A stretch of 64,000 nucleotides of DNA from Mesorhizobium sp. (lineage in GTDB: Bacteria > Pseudomonadota > Alphaproteobacteria > Rhizobiales > Rhizobiaceae): positions 124,001 to 188,000 of the forward strand of contig SAJS01000009.1 of assembly GCA_004017535.1 (NCBI GenBank), read 5' to 3'. Both the position numbers and the translations under genes were made by a program. Below the pieces are notes generated by a model. The model had not been told where the DNA came from and made no database searches. It saw nothing but the letters and a program-made list of their open reading frames with translations. Positions 29,694 through 38,843 of the stretch are shown here, piece after piece. The first letter of the stretch is position 1; each line of letters starts with the position of its first letter.

Positions 29694-29720
29694 CGCCGCG
29701 GCCTGAAAGCCGCGGCGTTT
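29694..29720 (+). terminator. Hairpin between xylF and xylH
   Basis: CGCCGCGGC (29694-29702) pairs with GCCGCGGCG (29709-29717) and is followed by TTT. It probably works as a partial terminator or mRNA stabiliser that raises xylF over the transporter genes. Confidence 0.7.
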
Positions 29721-29809
29721 CTCAAAGATTTACCGTTCCGCCTCGGGCGGATAGCTTCTAGGCTTGCTCCGGCATCCGCGCCAGACGGGCAGGCCGGCAG
29801 GAGGAATTC

Positions 29810-31162
29810 ATGACCGACACGACGTCCACCCAACCGGCAGACACCGCGCGTGCCTCGGAGCTGGGCGCCGTTGCCCGGTTCCTGAAGGCGACCGAGCTGG
29901 ACACCCGCATGCTCGGCATGATCGGCGCGCTGCTCCTGATCTGGGTCGGACTGCATGTGATCTCCAGCCTGCGGCTTGGCGTCAATCCGCTCGACTTCGA
30001 CAGCCGCACTTTCCTGACGCCGCGCAACCTCTGGAACCTGTCGGTGCAGACATCGGCCGTGGCGATCATGGCCTCTGGCATGGTGCTGGTCATCGTCATG
30101 CGTAACATCGACCTGTCGGTCGGATCGGCAGAAGGGGTGATCGGCATGGTCATGGGCTTTGCCCAGGTGCATTTCCTGGTTCGCTTCGTCGGGCTTGAGC
30201 TCGGCAACCCGTGGATCTGGGTCCTGGCACTGCTGATCGGCCTGGCGCTCGGCCTCATCATCGGCGCCTTCCAGGGCTTCATCATCGCCTATCTCGAAGT
30301 GCCGGCCTTCATCGTCACGCTGGGCGGATTGCTGGTATGGCGTGGCGCTGCCTGGTGGGTCACCAGCGGCCAGACCGTCGCGCCGCTTGACGCCACCTTC
30401 CAGCTGATGGGCGGAGGCCCGGCGGGCTCAATCGGCGCCAAATGGAGCTGGGTCGTCGGCATCGCCGCCTGCCTGGCTGTCATTTTCATGCACTATAACG
30501 GTCGCGTGCAGCGCAAGCGCTTCCGCTTCCCGCTGCGCCCCGTCTGGGCCGAGACGCTGCTCGCCACGGTCACCTGCGCGATCATCCTGGGCGCTGTGTG
30601 GCTTGCCAATTCCTATCCGTGGCCGGTCGGCATCGTGAACCGCTATGCCGCCGCCAACAACATCACCGTTCCCGAAGGCGGACTGTTCATCGCGCATGGC
30701 ATCGCCATTCCGGTGCTGATGGCGGTCGCTGTCGGCCTGATCATGACCTTCGTCACCAAGCGCACGCGATTCGGCCGCTATGTCTTCGCCATCGGCGGCA
30801 ATCCGGAAGCGGCTAACCTCGCCGGCATCAACACGCGCTGGATCACCATGAAGGTGTTCATGATCATGGGCGTGCTGGCGACGATCGCGGCGGCGATCTC
30901 CTCGGCCAGGCAGAATTCATCCACCAATGCGCTCGGAACGCTGGACGAGCTCCTGGTCATCGCCGCGGCCGTCATCGGCGGCACTTCGCTCGCCGGCGGT
31001 TCCGGAACCGTGCTCGGCGCCATGCTTGGCGCGCTGCTGATGCAGTCGCTGCAGTCCGGCATGGTGCTGCTCGGCGTCGATTCGCCGCTGCAAAGCATCG
31101 TCGTGGGTGCCGTGCTGGTCGTGGCGGTGTGGCTCGACACCCTCTATCGCAAGCGGGCCTGA
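29810..31162 (+). CDS. xylH: D-xylose-type ABC transporter permease (XylH-like)
   Basis: A 450-residue membrane protein of the BPD_transp_2 family, with some ten to twelve hydrophobic segments. Landmarks: MRNIDLSVGSAEGV, TLGGLLVWRGAAW, FAIGGNPEAANLAGI and IAAAVIGGTSLAGGSGT. The extra central region (residues about 210-300) is usual for XylH. The ATG at 29810 has a GGAGGAA ribosome site. It forms the channel for the XylF-bound sugar. Confidence 0.94.
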   Translation: MTDTTSTQPADTARASELGAVARFLKATELDTRMLGMIGALLLIWVGLHVISSLRLGVNPLDFDSRTFLTPRNLWNLSVQTSAVAIMASGMVLVIVMRNIDLSVGSAEGVIGMVMGFAQVHFLVRFVGLELGNPWIWVLALLIGLALGLIIGAFQGFIIAYLEVPAFIVTLGGLLVWRGAAWWVTSGQTVAPLDATFQLMGGGPAGSIGAKWSWVVGIAACLAVIFMHYNGRVQRKRFRFPLRPVWAETLLATVTCAIILGAVWLANSYPWPVGIVNRYAAANNITVPEGGLFIAHGIAIPVLMAVAVGLIMTFVTKRTRFGRYVFAIGGNPEAANLAGINTRWITMKVFMIMGVLATIAAAISSARQNSSTNALGTLDELLVIAAAVIGGTSLAGGSGTVLGAMLGALLMQSLQSGMVLLGVDSPLQSIVVGAVLVVAVWLDTLYRKRA

Positions 31163-31180
31163 TCAGGGAAGAGAAACAAC

Positions 31181-31981
<801 letters not shown>

Positions 31982-32053
31982 ACTCAGGCATATAGCCGGC
32001 TAATTAATGGCTGAGTGATGTACCAGCCGCGGTGGTGATTTGAACGCGCCATT

Positions 32054-33736
32054 GTGTTGACGCGGAGACTTGCCCATAAAGATCGTCGACCATCCACGGG
32101 CCACATCTTTGATTTGAAGAAGCTCTTTCCGATCGTTGCCTTTGTCGCCGTCGCGCTGATCAGCCTGACGATGGCCGGGTTCGCCTATTTCGCGACGCAG
32201 GAGGCGGCGCGGATCAAGTTCGAGGGAACCGCCGACGACGCGCTGAGCCGCATCGAGAGCCGCATCGACCTGCACCTGTCGCTGCTGCGTTCGACGCAGG
32301 CGCTGTTCGATGCCCGCAACGGCGACATCACGCGCGGCGAATTCAACGCCTTCTTCACGGCGTTGAACATCGATGACAATTTCGCGGGCCTGCGCGGCAT
32401 AGGCTTCCTCAGGCTCGCCAAAGCCGGCGACGAGGCCGCGGTCGAGCGCGATATCCTGCGCGACCATGGGTCGGCCCACCCGATCTACCCCGCGACGACC
32501 CAGCAATGGCGCACGCCGATCGTGCTGTTCGAGCCGCTCGACACGTCCAACCAGTCGATCATCGGATTCGACATGTTCAGCGAGCCGGTGCGGCGCGAAG
32601 CGATCGAAAAGGCGATGGCCGACGACCAGCAGCATGCGAGCGGCCTGGTCCAGCTCGGCCAGGGCGCCGGCGTGGCGCAGACGTTCACGGGTTTCCTGGT
32701 TTTCGTGCGGCTGAACGTCGAAACCGCCCCGGACGTGATCAATGCAAGCCGCTCCTCGACGGCCGGCTTTCTCTACGCTGCCTTCCGCGCGCAGGACCTG
32801 TTCCAGGTCGCGCTTAGCCGCGCGCCGCTGCTGCCCGTCAATGTCGAGGTCTATGACGGCAAGCCCGAGGCCGGCAATCTCTTGTTCCGGTCGGAAGCGC
32901 CGCCGGCGGAACGCATCGGGGCGAAGCTTCTGGCGCGCCGCGATATCGTTGTTGCCGGCCGGCCATGGACGTTGCTGTTCAGGCCGACAAGCGCCTTCGA
33001 GCCACCGTCCTCGCGCGCCATTCCGGTGATGCTCGGGCTGTTCGGCCTGCTGCTTGCAGGGGCCATCGCCCTGGTGGCGCGCTATCAGGAGCGTGCCTAT
33101 GACGCCAAATCGGCGCTGCACGAGGCGACGGAAAAGAGCCTGCTGGAGAAGGACCTGATCCTGCAGGAGATGAAGCATCGCATCAAGAATTCGATCACCC
33201 GCGTGCTGGCGATCGCGCGGCAGACGGCCTCGCAAGCCGCCGACGTCAAGGAGTTCTCGGCATCGTTCTCGGCGCGCCTCCAGGCCATGGCCGCATCGCA
33301 GGATATGCTCACCCGCTCGCGTTGGCAGAAGGCCGATCTCGGCGACCTGCTGCGTATCGAGCTCGGGCAGGTATTCGGCAAAGACCTCCCCGAAGGTGTG
33401 CTGTCCGGGCCGCAAGTGCTGCTCGACGAGACGACGACTCAGGCGCTTGGGCTGACCTTCCACGAACTCGCCACCAACGCGCTGAAATATGGCGAAGCCG
33501 GCAATTCGGTGGGCGCCCTCAAGGTCGACTGGAACGTGAAGGGGCGCGGCCGCGAGCGGACGCTCACCCTGAACTGGCGTGAAGCGGGTCAGAAGAAACT
33601 GGAGGCGCCGGCAAAGACTGGCTTCGGCACCAAACTGATAGACCTCAATGTCACGCGCGAATTGCGCGGCACGATCGCGCGCAATTATCGCGGCGACGGA
33701 CTAAACGTGGAAATCAAAATCCCGCTGGTCGAGTGA
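32054..33736 (+). CDS. Membrane-bound CHASE-domain HWE/HisKA_2 histidine kinase
   Basis: A 560-residue sensor. Membrane segments near residues 24-46 and 318-338 enclose a periplasmic CHASE domain (residues about 75-250, with RGEFNAFFTAL and GIGFLRLAK). The kinase core begins near 365 with the phospho-His in EMKHRIKNS and has the ATP-binding box HELATNALKYG. The start is GTG. The family signals by HisKA_2-type phosphotransfer and in rhizobia often feeds PhyR, whose gene is 3.5 kb away. There is no partner regulator next to it. Confidence 0.88.
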   Translation: MLTRRLAHKDRRPSTGHIFDLKKLFPIVAFVAVALISLTMAGFAYFATQEAARIKFEGTADDALSRIESRIDLHLSLLRSTQALFDARNGDITRGEFNAFFTALNIDDNFAGLRGIGFLRLAKAGDEAAVERDILRDHGSAHPIYPATTQQWRTPIVLFEPLDTSNQSIIGFDMFSEPVRREAIEKAMADDQQHASGLVQLGQGAGVAQTFTGFLVFVRLNVETAPDVINASRSSTAGFLYAAFRAQDLFQVALSRAPLLPVNVEVYDGKPEAGNLLFRSEAPPAERIGAKLLARRDIVVAGRPWTLLFRPTSAFEPPSSRAIPVMLGLFGLLLAGAIALVARYQERAYDAKSALHEATEKSLLEKDLILQEMKHRIKNSITRVLAIARQTASQAADVKEFSASFSARLQAMAASQDMLTRSRWQKADLGDLLRIELGQVFGKDLPEGVLSGPQVLLDETTTQALGLTFHELATNALKYGEAGNSVGALKVDWNVKGRGRERTLTLNWREAGQKKLEAPAKTGFGTKLIDLNVTRELRGTIARNYRGDGLNVEIKIPLVE

Positions 33737-33820
33737 GCGGCCAAAATGGCCCAGCGATGGCGAACGAATCAGCGGGCCGAAAACGGAGGCCGGCCAGCGG
33801 CCTCCGGTTCCTTTCCGGCA

Positions 33821-34066
33821 TCAGTTGCAGCGAGCCGTGTAGATCCGGCCGCGATGATCGCGGTACTGGCAATAGCCGTTGCGCAGGTTACGAACCAGGA
33901 GGCCAGACCCGGCACCGACGGCCGCGCCGATCAGCGCACCCTTGCCGCCGCCGACCAGGCCACCCACGCCGGCGCCAATCAGGCCACCGCCCACGACATC
34001 CTGCTCGGTCGTGGTGCAGCCGCTGACAGCGACAACGGCAACCATGGCAATAATCATCTTCCGCAT
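33821..34066 (-). CDS. Glycine-zipper lipoprotein
   Basis: An 81-residue protein with a lipoprotein signal peptide (MRKMIIAMVAVVAVSGC, lipid Cys at 17), a glycine-zipper repeat (GGGLIGAGVGGLVGGGKGALIGAAVGAGSG) shown here only as residues about 27-55, and a short basic C-terminal part with a Cys pair. Such proteins sit in the outer membrane and stabilise the envelope under stress. I chose the ATG at 34066, with GGAG upstream, over one nine codons earlier. Confidence 0.8.
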   Translation of the reverse strand: MRKMIIAMVAVVAVSGCTTTEQDVVGGGLIGAGVGGLVGGGKGALIGAAVGAGSGLLVRNLRNGYCQYRDHRGRIYTARCN

Positions 34067-34149
34067 TGAAATGCTCCTCACTTTTGTCCTCACTTTCGGC
34101 AGTGCCAGCCGCCATTTAGCATGAAAAAATTGGCTTTGCCTGCCCGATC

Positions 34150-34476
34150 TTACTGTTGTTTAAGATAGTCTTTTTCGGGGCGCACGCTGTTCGACGCGAC
34201 AAGCATGCCGGAAACCTCCAAAGACGCGACCAGCGTGCCGTCGGGCCGCACGTTCCAGGCGATCCGATCGTAATCATCTTCCAGGGCCGGATCCACGGTA
34301 AGGCATTTGCCGACGATGTGCGGGGCCTGGCCCTGCAGGTCGCCGAGGGCGAAGGGCCGTTCGGCCGTACAGGCCTGCTCGGTCTCGAAGACGCTGACCG
34401 GCACTTCGAGTTCGCGGCAATCGGTCATTGTGCTCGAGCAACCGACGACGAAGAGCAGTGCGGCGATGTGTTCCAT
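34150..34476 (-). CDS. Small lipoprotein under an EcfG-type promoter
   Basis: A 108-residue protein with a short lipoprotein signal (AALLFVVGC, lipid Cys at 13). The mature part contains two further Cys residues and ends in a charged tail. Function is unknown. An exact EcfG promoter at 34501-34526 faces it, so it is probably a general stress envelope protein. Confidence 0.75.
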   Translation of the reverse strand: MEHIAALLFVVGCSSTMTDCRELEVPVSVFETEQACTAERPFALGDLQGQAPHIVGKCLTVDPALEDDYDRIAWNVRPDGTLVASLEVSGMLVASNSVRPEKDYLKQQ

Positions 34477-34500
34477 GGCTCCAAACCTCTCGCCGCAAAC

Positions 34501-34526
34501 AACGATTCTCGACGAGCGAAAGTTCC
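34501..34526 (-). promoter_or_regulatory. EcfG promoter for the small lipoprotein
   Basis: On the - strand: GGAAC (34526-34522), 17 bp, CGTT (34504-34501). The start codon lies 25 bp beyond the -10. Confidence 0.75.
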
Positions 34527-34661
34527 GGGGCCGGGTTCAAAGCGTAGCGTCGCATGGATTCAGGCGATGCGCTTTAAATCCTGTTCCTGATGCATGCCGT
34601 TTACCCAAAGCCGCCACGCAACTTTGGTCGACATGCCAGCGGTCCAAGCCGTATGCGCGGG

Positions 34662-34832
34662 TCAGAACAATTGCCAAGTGGCGGTCAGGGCCATGGCGGC
34701 GAGAAGCGCCACCGCGCCAAGGCGAAGTGGAAGATGGAATGATCGCGGCGCCGGCTGTGGCTCGGCATCCTGGAAGCCGCTCATGGAGACACGGGCGGCC
34801 TGCTCCAGCTTGTTCATGTCGGCAACCGTCAT
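34662..34832 (-). CDS. 56-residue single-pass membrane protein
   Basis: A short protein, MTVADMNKLEQAAR at the start and a C-terminal membrane helix (LRLGAVALLAAMALTATW) ending two residues before the stop. The ATG at 34832 has a GGGAGA ribosome site ten bases upstream. It is too short for most gene finders. The function is unknown; the topology is that of a tail-anchored membrane peptide. Confidence 0.65.
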   Translation of the reverse strand: MTVADMNKLEQAARVSMSGFQDAEPQPAPRSFHLPLRLGAVALLAAMALTATWQLF

Positions 34833-34966
34833 TTTCAGTCTCCCAGATCGCGCCGGGAGGCGCGGATGGGTTCCGGCCCATCGCCAGCCGGCAATCAGGA
34901 TCGGACTTTATGGTGAACAGGGGGTTAAGCGCCTTCGCCTGCGAAGCCTGGCGCCACAGGGCGCAA

Positions 34967-35998
34967 TCAATCCGTCTCGAAATTTCCATGCGGGACGGTG
35001 AGGCGGTATTCCATCCGGTCCTTGCCGATTTCGAGCGTCGCGGAGCCGTTCAGCGACATCGGCACGACGCGCTCCAGCGCCACGCTGCCGAAGCGCTTTT
35101 CATTGCGCGGCGCGTCGCCGACCGCCTCCGTCCAGGTCAGCAAAAGGCTGGGCGAGCTTCCGCTGTCGGGTTCAAGCCTTGCGCTCACTTCGACATGGCC
35201 GTCCGCTCGCGACAGCGCGCCGTAACTCACCGAGTTCACAGCCAATTCGTGCATCGCCAAGCCGATATGCAGGGCGGCATTGGGATTGAGGTAGGGATTG
35301 TCGCCCGCGAACCGCAAGCTCCGCGCCAGATCGGCGCTGTAGCGGCCGACCTGGCCGGATACAAGTTCCTGCAGCGCCGCTCCCCGCCAGTTGGAGGACG
35401 TGACCAGATCCTGCGAGGAAGCGAGCGATTGCAGCCGGCCGCGAAACCGCGCGAGGAACTCACCGAGCGTCTCCGTGTAGCGTCCTGTCTGTGTGGCGAT
35501 GCTCTGGATGATGGCCAGGAGGTTTTTCGATCGGTGACTGACTTCGCGCAGCAATGCCTTCAGCGTCTGCTCGCGACGCTTCTGCTCCGTAGTTTCCACC
35601 ATGGTGGTGACGACGCCCAGAACTTCGCCGGCGTCGCCGCGGTCGGCGTCGATCCAAAGCTGGAACCAACGGACGCCCTGGCTTCCTGGAATGCTGAGCT
35701 CGAGCTGGTCCGCGTTGCCGGATTCGACCACCTTGAGCTTGACGGCGCTTATGCGTTCGGCCTGCGCCGGGGAAAGCAGGTCCTTGCCGTCGGCGGTTTC
35801 GGACGCCCAGGGCGCGCTCATGTTGCGCGCCCAGACCGTTTTCATCTGCCGATCCTGATAAAGAACCGAGATTCCGGCATTGTGCAGGGCATGAAGCAAG
35901 GCCCGCCCCACCTGCATCCCGCTTTCGGCGGGATGCATTGCGATCACCTCGCCGTCACGGCTTTCAGTCCGGTCCTTGTTGGGATCCTCGGGAGGCAT
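34967..35998 (-). CDS. Soluble PAS-HWE histidine kinase, candidate PhyR kinase
   Basis: A 343-residue kinase. A PAS domain covers residues about 20-140 and ends in a PAC-like TTMVETTEQK. The HWE/HisKA_2 core has the phospho-His in REVSHRSKN and the ATP-binding HELAVNSVSYG. The frame begins with an ATG at 36034, but an exact EcfG promoter at 36025-36049 would start the mRNA downstream of it, so I chose 35998. Its location beside phyR and its stress promoter make it the best local candidate for a PhyK-type kinase. Confidence 0.88.
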   Translation of the reverse strand: MPPEDPNKDRTESRDGEVIAMHPAESGMQVGRALLHALHNAGISVLYQDRQMKTVWARNMSAPWASETADGKDLLSPAQAERISAVKLKVVESGNADQLELSIPGSQGVRWFQLWIDADRGDAGEVLGVVTTMVETTEQKRREQTLKALLREVSHRSKNLLAIIQSIATQTGRYTETLGEFLARFRGRLQSLASSQDLVTSSNWRGAALQELVSGQVGRYSADLARSLRFAGDNPYLNPNAALHIGLAMHELAVNSVSYGALSRADGHVEVSARLEPDSGSSPSLLLTWTEAVGDAPRNEKRFGSVALERVVPMSLNGSATLEIGKDRMEYRLTVPHGNFETD

Positions 35999-36024
35999 CG
36001 GAACATCCCCGCACTCGGTCCTTG

Positions 36025-36049
36025 AACGGTTCAATCCGCAACTGGTTCC
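36025..36049 (-). promoter_or_regulatory. EcfG promoter for the HWE kinase
   Basis: On the - strand: GGAAC (36049-36045), 16 bp, CGTT (36028-36025). All nine bases match. Its position decides the kinase start codon. Confidence 0.8.
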
Positions 36050-36152
36050 GACGCCGCAGGCTGCCCAAAACGGTCCGCCGGACGGCGCTCTTTCGAGACG
36101 CCGCCCGGCGGTGGCTGGAAACCGTTTGAGGGGTGCGGCTTCCAGTGTCGCG

Positions 36153-36317
36153 TCAGGCTCTCCTGAAGAGGCCCGCGATGAGCGAAATCACCAGGAAGGC
36201 GAGGAAGATGAAGAACAGGATTTGCGCGATGCCCGCCGACGTGCCGGCGATGCCGCCGAACCCAAGCGCGCCGGCGATGATCGCAACTACGAGAAATACG
36301 AGCGCCCAGTACAGCAT
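36153..36317 (-). CDS. DUF1328 (YtjA-like) membrane peptide
   Basis: A 54-residue protein of two membrane helices ([19 protein letters not shown] and the C-terminal [21 protein letters not shown]) with a GIAGTSAG turn between, the DUF1328 pattern. The ATG at 36317 has an ideal AAGGAGA ribosome site. It is preceded by an exact EcfG promoter. The family is frequently stress induced; its biochemical role is unknown. Confidence 0.9.
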   Translation of the reverse strand: MLYWALVFLVVAIIAGALGFGGIAGTSAGIAQILFFIFLAFLVISLIAGLFRRA

Positions 36318-36346
36318 GATGCGTCTCCTTGTTATGTCGGGAAAAG

Positions 36347-36371
36347 AACGTGGGTCGATGCCGTTTGTTCC
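36347..36371 (-). promoter_or_regulatory. EcfG promoter for the DUF1328 gene
   Basis: On the - strand: GGAAC (36371-36367), 16 bp, CGTT (36350-36347). It is 30 bp before the start codon. Confidence 0.8.
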
Positions 36372-36490
36372 ACCATTTGCTGAAAAAGACGATCCCCTTT
36401 GAAGGGACTTTTCAGATCGCAAACAGATGAGCGTCATGCGGGGCGCGAAGGCCCCCATGACGCTCAAAACGGTCCAGAACTCGGAGCGGA

Positions 36491-37285
36491 TCAGGCGGCG
36501 GCCTTGGCCTGCCGGTCGAAGAACAGGGCCTGGCTGATCAGAGCCTTGACCATATCGGGATTGAAAGGCTTGGTGACGAGAAACGCCGGCTCGGGGCGTT
36601 CGCCGGTCAGCAGGCGTTCCGGGAAGGCGGTGATGAAGATCACCGGCACCGGTGTCGACGACAAGATCTCGTTGACGGCCTCAATGCCCGAGCTGCCGTC
36701 GGCAAGCTGGATGTCGGCCAGCACCATTTTCGGTCGGGTCTTGCCGAACATGGCCACTGCCTCGGCATGCGTACGTGCCGTGCCGACGACCCGATGGCCG
36801 AGACTTTCGACCATCTCCTCGATGTCCATGGCAATCAGCGGCTCGTCCTCGATGATCAGCACATCGGTCGCGACCTGTCGCGAAATCTCGTTGCTTGCCT
36901 GCGCAAGCAACTCCGAGAACTCATCCTCGTCGACGTCGAGAACTTCCGCGGCCTCGTCCTCGCTGAAACCCTCCACTGCGACAAGAAGGAAAGCCTGCCT
37001 CGGCAGGGGCGCGATCGCGTTCAGATTGGCCGCTGCCCGCTGCTCCCAGGCTGTCTGGGCCTGCTCCTGCGGCACGCGGATGGCGACGGAGGTGAAGAGC
37101 CTGGCAAAGACCTTATATAACGCGATACGATCGCTGGAGGCTTCGGGGAAGATATTGGTGTCGGCGATAATGGCTTCCAGCATCGCGGCGACCAGCGCGT
37201 CACCGCTTTCCTGCGATCCGGACACCGCGCGCGAGAAGCGGCGCAGGAAGGGAAGATGCGGAGCGATGGTTGCGGACAAACTCAT
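36491..37285 (-). CDS. phyR: Anti-anti-sigma response regulator PhyR
   Basis: A 264-residue protein. The N-terminal half (residues about 1-130) mimics an ECF sigma factor: a sigma2-like helix set, then [24 protein letters not shown] as region 4. The C-terminal receiver has [14 protein letters not shown], the phospho-Asp in [10 protein letters not shown] and the Lys in FLVTKPFNP. When phosphorylated, PhyR binds NepR and frees EcfG. It is divergent from nepR-ecfG and has its own EcfG promoter. Confidence 0.97.
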   Translation of the reverse strand: MSLSATIAPHLPFLRRFSRAVSGSQESGDALVAAMLEAIIADTNIFPEASSDRIALYKVFARLFTSVAIRVPQEQAQTAWEQRAAANLNAIAPLPRQAFLLVAVEGFSEDEAAEVLDVDEDEFSELLAQASNEISRQVATDVLIIEDEPLIAMDIEEMVESLGHRVVGTARTHAEAVAMFGKTRPKMVLADIQLADGSSGIEAVNEILSSTPVPVIFITAFPERLLTGERPEPAFLVTKPFNPDMVKALISQALFFDRQAKAAA

Positions 37286-37352
37286 TATTTACGTCTCCCT
37301 CAGATGACGTTGCACGTTCAAGGCCGCGCAGATTGCAAGCCCCGAAAAATCA

Positions 37353-37377
37353 AACGCCGGCTTCCGGAAAAAGTTCC
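37353..37377 (-). promoter_or_regulatory. EcfG promoter for phyR
   Basis: On the - strand: GGAAC (37377-37373), 16 bp, CGTT (37356-37353). It is 68 bp before the phyR start and gives positive feedback. Confidence 0.85.
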
Positions 37378-37386
37378 GCCAGCCGT

Positions 37387-37411
37387 GGAACTAAATTAGC
37401 AGGCCGGCGTT
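37387..37411 (+). promoter_or_regulatory. EcfG promoter for nepR-ecfG
   Basis: GGAAC (37387-37391), 16 bp, CGTT (37408-37411). The two -35 boxes of this divergent pair are only 9 bp apart. Confidence 0.85.
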
Positions 37412-37504
37412 TCGGGGTCTCGGGTTGGGCAACCAGACGAGGGTTCCGCTTGCGTTGTGGTTTGAAGTCGAAGAGCGGTTCCGGTGCTGGAAACTAGGGC
37501 TAAC

Positions 37505-37708
37505 ATGAAAGAAATGTCAAAAAAACAGATGGCTGATGCCAAGAGCAGGCATCGGAACGGGGATGGCAACCCGCTTGGAGCAAACTCCGAAATTGCCCGC
37601 AAGCTCAAGCAGTATTACGACGAATTGGTCTCGGATCATGTGCCGGACCGTTTCGCTCAGTTGCTCAGCCAGCTGGAACAGACCGAACCTGCCCAGAAAA
37701 AGGACTGA
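37505..37708 (+). CDS. nepR: Anti-sigma factor NepR
   Basis: A 67-residue protein. The charged N-terminal tail is followed by the NepR core: EIARKLKQYYDELVSDHVPDR, with VPDRF as the family hallmark, then a second short helix. NepR holds EcfG inactive until phosphorylated PhyR takes it away. It lies 3 bp before ecfG, which fixes the ratio of the two. Confidence 0.95.
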   Translation: MKEMSKKQMADAKSRHRNGDGNPLGANSEIARKLKQYYDELVSDHVPDRFAQLLSQLEQTEPAQKKD

Positions 37709-37711
37709 GGC

Positions 37712-38263
37712 ATGGCGGCGGTATCCCAGAGCTTCAAGACCGAGCTGCTCGGTGCGATCCCGAGCTTGCGTGCTTTTGCCGTGTCGCTGACGCAGAACGC
37801 CGACCGGGCCGACGACCTTGTCCAGGAAACACTGGTCAAAGCGTGGGACAAGCATGAGAGTTTCCAGCCGGGCACCAATCTCAAGGCCTGGCTGTTCACC
37901 ATCCTGCGCAACGAATTCTATTCGCAGATGCGCAAGCGCGGCCGCGAAGTGCAGGACAGCGACGGCATCATGACCGCCAGGCTTGCCGTTCATCCGGCCC
38001 AGCACGGTCAGCTCGACCTCAAGGATTTCCGCGGCGCGCTCGAGCAGTTGCCCGAGGACCAGCGCGAAGCCATCATCCTGATCGGCGCTTCCGGCTTTTC
38101 CTACGAGGAAGCCGCCGAAATCTGCGGCTGCGCGGTCGGCACGATCAAGAGCCGGGTCAGCCGGGCGCGCACCAGGCTGCAGGAGATCCTCAAGATTTCC
38201 GGCGAGGACGAGTTCGGACCTGACGCAATCTCGGCGCAAGTGACAGGCTCGAACGCGGCGTAA
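37712..38263 (+). CDS. ecfG: General stress ECF sigma factor EcfG
   Basis: A 183-residue ECF sigma factor. Region 2 shows ADDLVQETLVKAWDKHESFQPGTNLKAW seen as residues about 30-60 with the usual ILRNEFYSQMRKR, and region 4 shows LPEDQREAIILIGASGFSYEEAAE and GTIKSRVSRARTRL. Context with phyR and nepR identifies it as the master sigma of the alphaproteobacterial general stress response. It should recognise the GGAAC-N16/17-CGTT promoters listed in this window. Confidence 0.96.
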   Translation: MAAVSQSFKTELLGAIPSLRAFAVSLTQNADRADDLVQETLVKAWDKHESFQPGTNLKAWLFTILRNEFYSQMRKRGREVQDSDGIMTARLAVHPAQHGQLDLKDFRGALEQLPEDQREAIILIGASGFSYEEAAEICGCAVGTIKSRVSRARTRLQEILKISGEDEFGPDAISAQVTGSNAA

Positions 38264-38298
38264 GCCGATCGCCTACAGTTCCGATCGCGCGGATGGCC

Positions 38299-38679
38299 TC
38301 AGGCCGAGGGGACCCGGCCGCAGGCCATGGCCACGGCTTCGATCAGATCCTCGCCGGAGTAAGGCTTGGTCACCAGGCGGATGTCGGGGAACGAATCCCG
38401 GATTTCCTCTGGATCCGAATAGCCGGAGGCGAATACGAACGGCACGCCCTCGTTGCGCAGCCGGGCGGCGAAATCCAGGGTCGAGACGCCGCCGAGCATA
38501 AGGTCGACAACCGCCGCGTCGAATCGCGCGGACAGCGCTTGCCCGTCGATCTCGACGATCTCCCGGGCGATCGTCACCTCCGCCGCGCCGTGGTCGCGGC
38601 AAAGCTGCTCGACATCCATCGCGATCAGGAACTCGTCTTCCAGGACGAGGATACGCAGTCCGTCAAGCAGTGCTGGCAC
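38299..38679 (-). CDS. Single-domain response regulator
   Basis: A 126-residue stand-alone receiver: ILVLEDEFLIAMDVEQL (acidic pocket), the phospho-Asp in AVVDLMLGG, VFASGYSD and the Lys in LVTKPYSGED. With no output domain it may act as a phosphate sink or shuttle for the HWE kinases of the stress pathway, whose receivers often have the same sequence style. The start is GTG with AGGAGA upstream. Its own promoter shows no EcfG match. Confidence 0.9.
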   Translation of the reverse strand: MPALLDGLRILVLEDEFLIAMDVEQLCRDHGAAEVTIAREIVEIDGQALSARFDAAVVDLMLGGVSTLDFAARLRNEGVPFVFASGYSDPEEIRDSFPDIRLVTKPYSGEDLIEAVAMACGRVPSA

Positions 38680-38776
38680 TTATCGATTTCTCCTGGCAGG
38701 ACCGCACTGATGCGCGGAATTTGTTGGCATGTCATTTAAAAAAGACATGACTACAAGCACAGGCGTGGAAGCCTGC

Positions 38777-38801
38777 GGAACCCCCGCTGTTTTCAAGCGT
38801 T
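38777..38801 (+). promoter_or_regulatory. EcfG promoter for the Crp/Fnr gene
   Basis: GGAAC (38777-38781), 16 bp, CGTT (38798-38801). It is 42 bp before the start codon. Confidence 0.8.
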
Positions 38802-38843
38802 TCCCTGCGCCCACAAGGGCAGGGATTTCGAAGAGGGGTCGAA

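Noticed and set aside
34307-36025. Open frame of 572 codons on the + strand
   Set aside because: It is antisense to the HWE kinase and two small genes and shows no family features.
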